Shown here: piece after piece, positions 15,917-24,899 of the stretch
Numbering within the stretch: the stretch's first letter is position 1
How the letters are laid out: every line of letters starts with the position of its first letter
Program-made: the position numbers and the translations under genes
Source of the DNA: Pseudomonadota bacterium
GTDB taxonomy: Bacteria > Myxococcota_A > UBA796 > UBA9615
Reading direction: 5' to 3'
DNA length: 64,000 nt
Assembly: GCA_024229515.1 (NCBI GenBank)
Contig: JAAESI010000303.1
Coordinates: forward strand, 1 to 64,000
The notes under the pieces: generated by a model
The model's database searches: none
Told to the model about the DNA's origin: nothing
What the model saw: only the letters and a program-made list of their open reading frames with translations

Positions 15917-17589
15917 AACCCGCGGAGCGGCATCCGCTGCCAGTTCACCACCGTGTTCCGGATCAGGTAGTCGTCCGCGTTCGGCCAAGTCTCCTGGTGC
16001 ATCTCGAAGATCCAGTCGATCAGCGACAGAGACGGCTGAATCGGCCGCACGAGGTGCTCCTCGAACATCCAGGCCTCGGGGCGGAGGTACCCCGGGTCGC
16101 GGAGTCCCTCGATCCGGTCGAGGGCCTGATTCAATTCGAAGCAGCTCTGCACCGTTGCCGTCAGCGCCAGCATCGGGTCGACCATGGCGTGCCAGTCATC
16201 GATCGCCTGCTGCACGTGGCCGGGTCCCGTGCCGTGGAAGAAGTCGCACGGGTTTCCGATGCCGTCGTAGTCGAAGTCGCCCTGGGCGGGGTTCGAGAAC
16301 GTCGTGCAGTTGTCGAGGCCGTCGAGCACGCCGTCGCCGTCGGAGTCGACGGTGTAGCTCAGCAGCTGCAGTCCGAAGGGTGAACCGGTCTGGACGCCGA
16401 CCTCGATGGCGGTGGAGCCACCGATGAGCGGCTCGCCCGGCGCGGGGCCCGAGCCGCTGCCGCCGGTGCTGCCTCCTCCGGTGGTGCCACTGCCGCCGCC
16501 GAGCCCATCCAGGAAGGCTGCGATGCGCCCGTTGACCCAGCCTTCGATCCGCTGTGGCAGGTCGGCCGTCGCGTCATGGGCGTAGCTCAGGATGGCAGCG
16601 CCGATGGTCATCACCTCAGTGAGGCTCAGGTCGGCGTCCACGTCGATGTCGCTGAGCCCCAGGTCTTCGAACTCCTGGAAGCTCCCTGCCTGCAGGGACG
16701 GAGCGATGTTCGAGAACGGGAAGCCGGGGTTCCGCCCTGCCGGCGGGGCCGTCCCGTAGATCAGTTCGTACATCGTGATCGAGGCTCTGACCGTCACGCC
16801 GCAGCGGGTCACCGACGCGGTCTCGACCGGCCACGGGTAGTCCTCGTGGTCCGGCGTGAGCCGGATGCCCACCGACCCGGCGCTCAGCACGAGGTCGGGT
16901 GCGCTGATTGCGACGTCGGTGACGGTCGACTCGCGGCAGAAGGGACCGACGTTGTAGGCGAGGTCCAGCTCGGCGATGTCCAGGACGGGGCTTCCCAGGT
17001 CGATCGAGATCGAGATTGAGTCCGCCGAGGCGGCTCCGGTGATCGACTCGATGTCCACGCTCACGGAGTTCAGCTCCCCGATCGAGATGGACTCGCAGTC
17101 GCCCCACGCGAACGCGAACTGGTCCGCGATCGCGTCTCCGTCCAGCGCATCGACCAGCGATCCGGACAGCAACTCCGCGGTGGCGTCTCCCCAGGCGTCG
17201 AGGCCGCCCTGTTCGGCGACGTACGCGTGAAGTACGGGACTCGCGGTAGCGGGATCGTTCAGCAGGGAGTCGACCATGGCGAACAGGTCGTCGACCAGTT
17301 CCGCGACCTCGGCTTCCGTCTCCGCCTGGTCCAGATTTGCCCCGTCGAAGGTCAGGGTGAGGGTGCGCCCGGCGAACTCCGCGTCCAGTTCGTCGATCCA
17401 GACGCTGGTCTCGGTGATCAGGTGATCGTTGGGCACGCCCGTGTTCATCGCCTGATGGAAGTCCGCCGGATCGTCGTTGTACATGTCGCCCAGGGGGCCG
17501 GTGATGCCCTCCGCGAACGTGCCGGAGCAGTCGGCGAGGGCGGCCCCGAGCGCGAACACGGCCTGTCGAGGATGGGTGAGCGTGGTCAT
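15913..17589 (-). CDS. Large secreted protein with thrombospondin-type-3-like calcium repeat
   Basis: The product is 558 aa from ATG 17589, preceded by AAGGAG at good spacing. The start (TLTHPRQAVFALGAALADCSGTFAEG) could be a weak export signal with a Cys. The middle is Asp/Ser/Ile-rich and beta-like, followed by a Gly/Ser linker (about 375-395). Near residue 425-455 the motif DSDGDGVLDGLDNCTTFSNP followed by DFDYDGIGNPCDF is a thrombospondin type 3-like calcium-binding repeat. The C-terminal 100 residues are helical. I recognise no family for the body. It lies 29 bp downstream of the FG-GAP gene and is likely co-transcribed with it. Confidence 0.78.
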   Translation of the reverse strand: MTTLTHPRQAVFALGAALADCSGTFAEGITGPLGDMYNDDPADFHQAMNTGVPNDHLITETSVWIDELDAEFAGRTLTLTFDGANLDQAETEAEVAELVDDLFAMVDSLLNDPATASPVLHAYVAEQGGLDAWGDATAELLSGSLVDALDGDAIADQFAFAWGDCESISIGELNSVSVDIESITGAASADSISISIDLGSPVLDIAELDLAYNVGPFCRESTVTDVAISAPDLVLSAGSVGIRLTPDHEDYPWPVETASVTRCGVTVRASITMYELIYGTAPPAGRNPGFPFSNIAPSLQAGSFQEFEDLGLSDIDVDADLSLTEVMTIGAAILSYAHDATADLPQRIEGWVNGRIAAFLDGLGGGSGTTGGGSTGGSGSGPAPGEPLIGGSTAIEVGVQTGSPFGLQLLSYTVDSDGDGVLDGLDNCTTFSNPAQGDFDYDGIGNPCDFFHGTGPGHVQQAIDDWHAMVDPMLALTATVQSCFELNQALDRIEGLRDPGYLRPEAWMFEEHLVRPIQPSLSLIDWIFEMHQETWPNADDYLIRNTVVNWQRMPLRGF

Positions 17590-17618
17590 GAGAGTCTCCT
17601 TGGTGGTGCGGGGGGCGG

Positions 17619-19145
17619 TCATCGGATGAACATCAGGTCGAGGTCGCCGTCGCCGTCGAAGTTGCCGGCGGCGTAGCTGCGGCCGTGCTCCTCCCAGGCG
17701 TGGGGACCGATGTCGTGAAGCACGGTGTCGGCGTCGTCGAAGCTGCCGCCCCCGCTGCTCTGGGCGAGTCGGATGGCGTTGCCCCAGGCCACAACGAGGT
17801 CGTCGCGACCGTCGCCGGTGAAGTCGCAGACGATCAGGTGTTCGATGGCGTCGTGATCGGCGGTGCGCCGGCTCCTCAGGCCGGCGACGCCATCGGTCGA
17901 GGTCGTCGCGAACGCCATCGTGGGCCACGGAATGGCGAGGTTCGTCGTGACGACGTCGTAGTCGTAGATCTTCAGCCCGCCGATGGTCAGCACCGTGGTG
18001 TCGACCCGGACCACCTCGTCGCGGCCGTCACCGTCGACGTCGCCGATGAGGCCCCCGTTCCCGCTGACCGACGGTGCGAGGCCGGTGAACGTGCCGCTGC
18101 GGGTTCCGTTGCTCAGGTGGAGGTACCAGCGGCTCGAGGAGGACGCGAACCGGACGAGGTCGTCGTCGCCGTCGCCGTCGATGTCGCCAACGAGGAGGCG
18201 GTCACGGCTCACCGAGGTCGTTCGGGCGAGCTGCCAGACGGGCATGGGCACCGAGGCCCCGATGCCCACGGACATGCTGGGCGCGGCCGTGATCCCCGAG
18301 AAGCGGATGTGCCAGTCGCCGCCGTCGGCCAGGAGCACGTCGTCACGACCATCACCATCGAAGTCACCGACGGCGTAGTCCTCCACCGCTCGGCCCGCGT
18401 AGATGCTGTTGGCCTGCCAGGCGGACCATCCGTCGAAGCTCGTTCCCGCGTTGGACTTCGCGATCTGCAGGCCGGTGCTGGCCTTGCCCGTGGCCTTCAT
18501 GACGTCGGTGTCGCCGTCGCTGTCGAAGTCGCCGTACAGGTACTGCTCCGCGGACCCGCCGTCGGCGCGTCCCTGATCGACCACGCGGAAGGAGCTGTCC
18601 CCATCGTCCGACAGCGCCCACTGGTCGTCGGTGAACTCGGACAGGTTCGTTTCGAGCTGGTCCAGCTGAGCGAAGATCGTGTCTTCGGTGATGGTCTCTT
18701 CGGTCGAGAGCTGGCCGATCTGACCGTGGCCGTGGGGGACCCAGGCCTGGCGGTAGGAGAGGTCATCCCCGCGCTCCTGGGGGGAGACCCCGAAGCCATG
18801 GATCGTGTGCAGGTTGCCGGGCAGCACCCGGTGGCCTCCCACGACCTGGAACAGACGCAGCTCTTCGGTCTCGTCGAAGCAGCCGTCGAGGTCGACCTCG
18901 AACGCCTGCCAGTCCTGGGACGTCGGCCAGGGGTACCAGGGGTTGGTGCGCTGCGACGTCGTCACGCAGCCCTCGCCGGTGGAGTCGTCGAGCACGGCGT
19001 CGAAGCCGCCCCACATGATCCGGGCGTTCGGAAAGTCCTCGCGGTTCTCGACGAACCGACGGGCGAGCTCCCAGGTCAGGCCTCCGCCCCGGCTGGATCC
19101 GGACAGCCAGATGGTCTCGATCTTGTCGGGGTCTCCCTTGCTCAC
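17619..19145 (-). pseudogene. FG-GAP/VCBS-repeat secreted protein with hydrolase-like segment, 5'-truncated
   Basis: About 509 codons read as protein. The N-terminal part starts abruptly at SKGDPDKIETIWLSGSSRGGG, which looks like the nucleophile-elbow region (G-x-S-x-G) of an alpha/beta hydrolase; the preceding half of that fold is absent. The C-terminal two thirds carry FG-GAP/VCBS motifs (GDFDSDGDTDVM, GDFDGDGRDDVLL, GDIDGDGDDDLVR, GDVDGDGRDEVVR, NFDGDGDLDLMF), which bind calcium in beta-propellers. GTG 19145 is in frame but lacks a ribosome site and a signal peptide. Upstream of it the frame is antisense to another gene fragment, so the 5' part of the gene appears lost at about 19145. Confidence 0.65.
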
Positions 19146-19146
19146 G

Positions 19147-19440
19147 AGCCAGGCGGAGGAGGTCGAGGAGGTCGATCTCGACTTCGACCACCTCTTCGGA
19201 GCGCCTCCGGGGCTGCTCACGTCGATGTCCGAGGTGGCCTTGCTGGCCATGGTGCGTGGCGCCGACGGGCTCGACACCACCCGCGCCATCGCGCTGGGCG
19301 TGGGGCTGGCGCAGGACGAGGCCGGACGGGACAAGGCGCTCGGCGTGCTCAGCGCCGCCGTCGAGGCGTCACCGGGATTGCGTACGCGGGAGCTCGAGGC
19401 GCTGCTGGAAGCGCTGACCGCCGAAGCGCCGCTTCACTAG
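19147..19440 (+). pseudogene. C-terminal fragment of an unrecognised protein
   Basis: The last 97 codons of this frame read as protein (EEVDLDFDHLFGAPP, ALLAMVRGADGLDTTRAIAL, VLSAAVEASPGLRTRELEAL), helical with high third-position GC. Upstream of about 19147 the frame is only the antisense of the FG-GAP gene, so the gene lacks its 5' part. It ends 4 bp into the convergent DUF1302 gene. I do not recognise the family. It could be the tail of a regulatory or repeat protein. Confidence 0.5.
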
Positions 19441-21374
19441 AAGCTGTACTTGCCGTTCACGAAGACGACGCTGCCGCCGGCGGCGGGGTCGCCGAACACC
19501 GTGTGCGACTTGCCCAACTGGAACAGCGCGCCCGCGCCGAGCTCGAAGCCGTAGCCGAAGTTCCAGTTGATCGACGGGTAGATGACCGCGCTGAACCCCT
19601 CCTCGCTGAAGGGGGCGTGGAACGTGTTGGTGCGCTCGCCCGCGGCGATGTCGTAGCCCTGCACGGTGTACCCGCTGAGGTCGAAGATCGTGAAGATGCG
19701 GATCAGCCCCGCGTTGCGGGCGAAGTTCAGGTCCATGCCGAAGACCAGGTAGTCGGCCAGCTTCGGCCGCAGCGTCTCCTGCGCGCAGGTGGCGTACTCG
19801 CCGTTGAGCGCGCAGTCGGTCAGCAGCGGGGTGCCGTCGTCCTCGTCCGCGGGGAGCCGCCCCACCGCGGCGCCCTGGCGCACCGCCCAGCCCACGGGCT
19901 GGAGGAAGTCACCGGCGCCGAACTCGTTGACGTTGCCGTGCACCCACATCGCGTTGAGCATCACGACCCCGCCGATCATGTAGTCGAAGCCGAGCACCCA
20001 CTTGGCGAACGGCTTGTTGCTCACGATGGTCGGGCGGGGACCGCCGGGCTCGCCGTCGCCGTCGTAGTCGTACTCGCCGGCGGCCTGGATCAGGATCGTG
20101 TCGTTGTGCAGCGCGATCTGGGTCTCGTTGGGGAAGAAGACGCCCAACTCCAGCCGGTAGCCCAGGCCGATGCCGGGGATCTCGCCGGTCAGGTTGAAGC
20201 CCAGCACATGCACGCGGGGGTAGTGCAGCGTGGTGGTCGTGGAGACGACTCCGTCGATGCAGTCCTCGTCCTCGTCGGGCTCGCCGTCGCGGATCTCCGG
20301 GAACGGCGGGTCGTTCTCACAGGCGGCGTAGGTGTTGTCCACGGCGCTGTAGTTCTGCAGCGGAACAGGGAAGTCGTCGAAGCCCCGGTAGAAGCTGATC
20401 GCGAGGTCCTGGTTCAGCACCGTCGCGGCCATGCGCGCGGCCAACTGCACGTTGCGCAGGTTCACCGCGGGCGTGTCCACGAGGACGTTGCCGACGATGG
20501 TCGGCAGGCCCGCCTGCTTGGCGAACTCCTGCTCTGAGTGCACGCGCCAGCGGAGCTCTTCCTCGGCCCAGGGGAGCCGGTCGGTGGCCGCGATCGCGAG
20601 CTCCCCGCTGGGGGGCACCAGCGCCGGCCGGAAGATGGGCACGGCGACGAAGCTGAAGGTCCAGTTGGGCGCCTTGCTGGGCAGCGGGGTCCAGTCGATG
20701 CGGGCCATCAGGTTGGCCTGCTGCTCGCCGAACAGGAGCGTGTCCTCGAGGTCGTCCGCGTTCAACAGGTTGGTGGGGTTGAACTGATCGCCCACCCCCC
20801 ACTGCACCAACTGCTGCCCCAGCCGCACGTCCAGCCCCTTGAAGAGCAGGTCGCGAGCGTGGATGTAGGCGGCGTGGGTCTCGATCCGGAGGGGCTGGAG
20901 CTGGCCGCGGTCCGACAGCCCCGGCAGGTCGTCGGCCTGGGGGAAGCCGGTGAGCACGAAGTCCATCTCGACCACGCCGCGGAACCGGCTGATCTCCGCC
21001 GCGATCTTCAACTTGGCGATGTTCTCGTTGCGGTCGAAGCCCACCGGCAGCGTGCGGCGGTCGTACCAGTCGCCGATCGCGACCTCTTTGACGCGGAACC
21101 GGATGTCGCTGCTGATGCGGCCGCCAACGTCGAGCTTGAGCTTCGGGAGGGGGCGGCGGGCGCGCGGCTTGGGCGGCGGCTCCAGCGACCTCTTCAACGC
21201 CTCCAGCTCGGACTCGAGGGCGTCGATGTGTCCCTCCCATTCGGGGGGCCCGAGGTCCTCTTCGGCTGCCGAGTCGTCGTCGTCCCCCTCGGCGGAGTCG
21301 TCGTCGTCCCCCTCCTGGGCGTAGGCGGCGGTGGGGAGGAGGAGCAGCAGCAGGGATAGCAGCAGGGTTCGCAT
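19437..21374 (-). CDS. DUF1302-family outer-membrane beta-barrel protein
   Basis: The product is 645 aa. The signal peptide is LLSLLLLLLPTAAYAQ, followed by two GDDDDSA units and a short coiled-coil (HIDALESELEALKRSL). The body alternates aromatic and hydrophobic beta strands and has RLGQQLVQWGVGDQFNPTNL, the hallmark of DUF1302 proteins, and ends in a Phe (VFVNGKYSF) as in outer-membrane barrels. The start overlaps the LolA-like gene stop as ATGA. In other bacteria DUF1302 genes cluster with RND/MMPL and LolA-like genes and are thought to move lipids or hydrophobic compounds to the outer membrane. Confidence 0.87.
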   Translation of the reverse strand: MRTLLLSLLLLLLPTAAYAQEGDDDDSAEGDDDDSAAEEDLGPPEWEGHIDALESELEALKRSLEPPPKPRARRPLPKLKLDVGGRISSDIRFRVKEVAIGDWYDRRTLPVGFDRNENIAKLKIAAEISRFRGVVEMDFVLTGFPQADDLPGLSDRGQLQPLRIETHAAYIHARDLLFKGLDVRLGQQLVQWGVGDQFNPTNLLNADDLEDTLLFGEQQANLMARIDWTPLPSKAPNWTFSFVAVPIFRPALVPPSGELAIAATDRLPWAEEELRWRVHSEQEFAKQAGLPTIVGNVLVDTPAVNLRNVQLAARMAATVLNQDLAISFYRGFDDFPVPLQNYSAVDNTYAACENDPPFPEIRDGEPDEDEDCIDGVVSTTTTLHYPRVHVLGFNLTGEIPGIGLGYRLELGVFFPNETQIALHNDTILIQAAGEYDYDGDGEPGGPRPTIVSNKPFAKWVLGFDYMIGGVVMLNAMWVHGNVNEFGAGDFLQPVGWAVRQGAAVGRLPADEDDGTPLLTDCALNGEYATCAQETLRPKLADYLVFGMDLNFARNAGLIRIFTIFDLSGYTVQGYDIAAGERTNTFHAPFSEEGFSAVIYPSINWNFGYGFELGAGALFQLGKSHTVFGDPAAGGSVVFVNGKYSF

Positions 21375-22102
21375 CAGTTTTGGAGGTTCCTCACGCTGAA
21401 TTCATCGTCGCCGACGCCGGTGTTCACCTTCCACGTGCGACGCACCAGCTCGGTGCTCGCGTCCCCGCGGGTGTGGTCCACCATCTTCATCGACTCGGCG
21501 TTGCAGACGTCGCCCTCGCACGTGTAGCCGGAGCGGGTCTCCGTCTTGACGTGCTGATCCTTGCGGTTGAAGTACTCGATCGTGTCCGGCTGGATGTACT
21601 TCTTCGAAACTGTCATCACCAGCTTGCCGTACGCGGTCTTGGCGTCCGCCTTGGGCGTGAGCACGAGCACCCAGGCGGTGTCAGTCTCGGACTGGAGCGA
21701 GCCCTCGTAGACCGGCCCGTACAGCACCGTGCTGATGTCGTCGTTGCTGAAGGTCGTGCCCATGAAGCCGCCCGACGTCATCGAGGACGCGACACGACGG
21801 ACCTTGTTGTACGCGGGCAGGTAGATGTACATCTGGTCGTGGGCCCGGACGAGCGCCTTCGTACCCTTCATGTCCCCCGGCGCCTGGAATTCAGTCAGCC
21901 GCATCGGGCCCTTGATCCAGACATCCAGCTCCATGACCTTCGGATCGCGCCCCTTCTCTTCGTTGACGACCTCGTACTCGAAGTACTGATCCACCGCGCG
22001 CGACATCGATTCGTCCATCTTGGCGAGCACCGAGGGGCCGTCGTCCGCGGCGGCGAACGTGGGGATCAGCAAGAGGGCAACGAGCAGTCCAAAAGTGCGC
22101 AT
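21374..22102 (-). CDS. Outer-membrane lipoprotein-sorting (LolA-like) protein
   Basis: The product is 242 aa with a cleavable signal (LLVALLLIPTFAAA). The core has KGPMRLTEFQAPGDMKGTKAL, MYIYLPAYNKVRRVASS and FMGTTFSNDDIS, characteristic of the LolA-like 'outer membrane lipoprotein-sorting protein' family that accompanies MMPL transporters. It is probably a periplasmic carrier of lipid or lipophilic cargo between the RND pump and the outer-membrane barrel. It overlaps both neighbours by ATGA junctions, so all three should be made in fixed order from one transcript. Confidence 0.9.
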   Translation of the reverse strand: MRTFGLLVALLLIPTFAAADDGPSVLAKMDESMSRAVDQYFEYEVVNEEKGRDPKVMELDVWIKGPMRLTEFQAPGDMKGTKALVRAHDQMYIYLPAYNKVRRVASSMTSGGFMGTTFSNDDISTVLYGPVYEGSLQSETDTAWVLVLTPKADAKTAYGKLVMTVSKKYIQPDTIEYFNRKDQHVKTETRSGYTCEGDVCNAESMKMVDHTRGDASTELVRRTWKVNTGVGDDEFSVRNLQN

Positions 22103-24858
22103 CAGGTCGAATCTCCGTGGTCGTGCAGCGCCGACAGCACCGCGTCGCTGCTGTAGGACCGCTTTCGGGCCAGAGCAGGGATCGCGATGAACGTGGTCGC
22201 GCCCGCCACCATCATCGCAGAGGCGGTGAGCAAGCCCACGTTCTGCAGCGGTCGAGCCTCCCCCAGGGTCAGCACGAAGAACCCCGCGGCGACCATGATC
22301 GCGTTGGTCCAGATGGCCGATGCGGTGGCTTCGGCAGCCGCTCGGGCGCCCTCGCTGAGGGGGCCGTCGGCGGGAGCGCGCCAGGCCGCCACCATGTGGA
22401 CCGCGTAGTCCACGCCGGCCCCGATGACGAGGCTGGCGAGCATGGACGTGCCGATGTCGAGGGAGACTCCAAGCGCACCCATCGCACCGTAGAGCAGCAG
22501 CAGAGTCAAGAAGGTGGGGCTGGCCGCGAGCAGGCCGGCGGTGGGGGACTTGAACACCACCGACAGCACGATGAACACCAGCAGCAGGGCCAGCGCGAGC
22601 GAACGCCACTGGTTCGCCGTCACGCTCGCCTCGAGGCCGCGGTAGAGCATCGGCAGGCCCGAGACGGTGTAGCGGACGGGGGGCACCGGCGACGGAGTGT
22701 CGCGCCCCAGGTCGGTCATCGCCCCGGCGATGTAGTGGAGGATGCGGGCGCCGCGCTCGTCGTCGCCCAGCTGCAGGCCGGCGAGTTGCACGAGGTCCTT
22801 GGCGGCGGCGAGCCCCCCGGCCTGGATCCAGAGCTCGGAGGTGGCGGCCTCCAGCGAGAAGACGATGTCGTCGACCACCGACTCGGTGGGCTCGACCCCG
22901 AGCGTCTCGGAAGCCGCGGTGACGAGCCCGTCGGCGTCGACGTCGGGCCCCAGGGCGGCGACGGCGGCGGCGAGGCGGGCCTCGATGTCGGGCTCGTCCG
23001 GGAGCTCCGCGAGGAACTCGTCGGTGCCCATGAACGCGAGCAGTCCGGCGGTCACCTCCGGCGTGGCGTCGGCGCCGCCCAGGGGGCCGCGCACGGCTTC
23101 GGCGAGGTCGTTGGGGTCGACCTCGAGCTCGAACTGCCGGGCCAGCGCGGCGATGCGCGCCTCGATCACGTCGGCGGCGTCCTTGTATCCCTCTCGAGCA
23201 GCGAAGTAGCCCTGCACGTCGTTCAGGATCGAGGCCATCGCGTCCGCGTCCGAAGCGTCCAGCTTGAGCTGCACCAGCGCCTCGGTGCGGTCGGCGTCGA
23301 CGAGCTGCTCGATCGCCTTGTTGCCGGTCATCAGCCCCAGCAGCAGCGCCGCCTTCTCCCGGCTGTCGGGCACGTGCAGCAGCCCCTCCATCGCCTCGTT
23401 GGCCATCGTCAGCGGACCGACGATGTGGATGGTGGAGCTGACGTGTTCGACGAGGGAGAGCTGGTCCGCGGCGTGCTGCACGTCCAGCAGCACGGCGGGG
23501 TCCTTCATGTCCCCTTCGGCGAGGATCTGGATGAACTGGCTCCCCCCGAAGCGCTCCGAGAGGAACCGCTCGCTCAGGTCGGGCTTGCTCCCCTTGTCGA
23601 AGAAGGCGGCGTTGTCCATCCGCGCCGTGACGCGGGTGACGAAGAAGCCCGCGAGCAGCGCCACCAGCGCCATCACCACGACCGTGGGGGCCCGGTGCGT
23701 GGCGAACACCACCGAGACCTCCGCCATGACCCTCGGAGCCCGCTTGGAGGTGCGGCGTCGAAGGCCGGTCAGCCGGATCATCGCCGGGACGAACGTCAGC
23801 GAGAGCACCAGCGTGGTGAAGATCCCCAGCGCCGTGAAGGCGCCGAAGATGCGCATCGGCTCGATGTCCATCGCCACGAACGACAGCAGGCCCGCGACCG
23901 TCGTGAGGCCCGCCGCGAGCACCGGAGGTCCGACCCCCACGATGGTCCGGTGCAGCGCCTCCTCGGGAGGCATCGACTCGGCGTGGCGGTAGTAGTGGGC
24001 GAGCACGTGAATCGCGTACGCGGAGCCGACCGCGAACAGGATCACCGGCATCGAGCTGAGCACGATGTTGTACTCGATGCCGAGCAGCTTCATCGTCCCC
24101 AGCGACGTGGCGATCCCCATGCCGGTGGTGGACAGCGCCAGCGCCGCCCCGACGGGGTCCCGGAAGGTGACTAGGAGGATGAGCACGATGACCACCACCG
24201 ACCACGGGGTCAGCCTGTCCATGTCCTTCTTCGCCGCGTCGTAGATGTAGGTGGAGATGAAGGGAGCGCCGCCCCAGTAGACGTTGTCGTCGGGGAAGTG
24301 CTTGCGGACCGCTCCCCGCACCGCCTCGGCGGTCGCCCGCGGGTCCGATTCGACCCCCAGGAAGCAGTACAGAATGACCGCGCTGCCGTCGGCGCTGACC
24401 ATCTGGCCGACGATGTGGTCCCGCGACATCACCTTTTCGCGGAGGAAGTCGCTCTCGAACTCGTTGTTCGGGAGCGCCTCCACCAGGGGCGCCCACTTGA
24501 TGCCGCCCATCTCCGGGTCGGGGGTGATGTCGTCCACGTTGACGATGCTGACGGCGTAGCTGACCTGCTCCAGCGTGTTCGCCTCATCCGTCGCCTCCTT
24601 GAGGCGACCGAGGAAGTCAGCGCTGAAGAGCTCCGGCGCCTCGATGCCGACGATGGCCACGTCCAGCCCGCCGAAGCGGTCGTTGATCTGCCGGAAGAAC
24701 GCGATGTCGGGGTTGGTGTCCGGCAGGAATGCCAGCAGGTCGTCGTCCTGCTCCACCTGCACCGCGCAGATCGCCAGCCCGATGGTGATCGTCAGGCAGA
24801 CGATCACCAGCACCAGCGAAAACGAGCGCTTTGCCAGCGCCTGAGCGAGGGCTTCCAA
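22102..24858 (-). CDS. RND superfamily transporter, MMPL type
   Basis: The product is 918 aa from TTG 24858 with no strong ribosome site. It has the two-repeat RND plan: one N-terminal membrane helix (FSLVLVIVCLTITIGLAICAV), a periplasmic loop starting EQDDDLLAFLPDTNPD, a cluster of five helices (from WSVVVIVLILLVTF), a second large loop and a second cluster (LALALLLVFIVLSVVF, LVIGAGVDYAVHMVAAW). GAGVDYAVHM and the matching VGSAYAIHVLAHYYR in the first half are MMPL signatures near the proton-relay residues. It likely exports a lipid-like substrate with the LolA-like protein and DUF1302 barrel downstream. It is divergent from a hybrid kinase 41 bp away. Confidence 0.92.
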   Translation of the reverse strand: MEALAQALAKRSFSLVLVIVCLTITIGLAICAVQVEQDDDLLAFLPDTNPDIAFFRQINDRFGGLDVAIVGIEAPELFSADFLGRLKEATDEANTLEQVSYAVSIVNVDDITPDPEMGGIKWAPLVEALPNNEFESDFLREKVMSRDHIVGQMVSADGSAVILYCFLGVESDPRATAEAVRGAVRKHFPDDNVYWGGAPFISTYIYDAAKKDMDRLTPWSVVVIVLILLVTFRDPVGAALALSTTGMGIATSLGTMKLLGIEYNIVLSSMPVILFAVGSAYAIHVLAHYYRHAESMPPEEALHRTIVGVGPPVLAAGLTTVAGLLSFVAMDIEPMRIFGAFTALGIFTTLVLSLTFVPAMIRLTGLRRRTSKRAPRVMAEVSVVFATHRAPTVVVMALVALLAGFFVTRVTARMDNAAFFDKGSKPDLSERFLSERFGGSQFIQILAEGDMKDPAVLLDVQHAADQLSLVEHVSSTIHIVGPLTMANEAMEGLLHVPDSREKAALLLGLMTGNKAIEQLVDADRTEALVQLKLDASDADAMASILNDVQGYFAAREGYKDAADVIEARIAALARQFELEVDPNDLAEAVRGPLGGADATPEVTAGLLAFMGTDEFLAELPDEPDIEARLAAAVAALGPDVDADGLVTAASETLGVEPTESVVDDIVFSLEAATSELWIQAGGLAAAKDLVQLAGLQLGDDERGARILHYIAGAMTDLGRDTPSPVPPVRYTVSGLPMLYRGLEASVTANQWRSLALALLLVFIVLSVVFKSPTAGLLAASPTFLTLLLLYGAMGALGVSLDIGTSMLASLVIGAGVDYAVHMVAAWRAPADGPLSEGARAAAEATASAIWTNAIMVAAGFFVLTLGEARPLQNVGLLTASAMMVAGATTFIAIPALARKRSYSSDAVLSALHDHGDST

Positions 24859-24899
24859 GGCGGACGAGTCTACCGGAGGCCCGTGGTAGGTTCAGCGCC

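Noticed and set aside
15913..17928. Longer version of the calcium-repeat protein starting at 17928
   Set aside because: The extra 113 residues are antisense to the FG-GAP gene and Arg/His-rich; ATG 17589 has AAGGAG at proper spacing.
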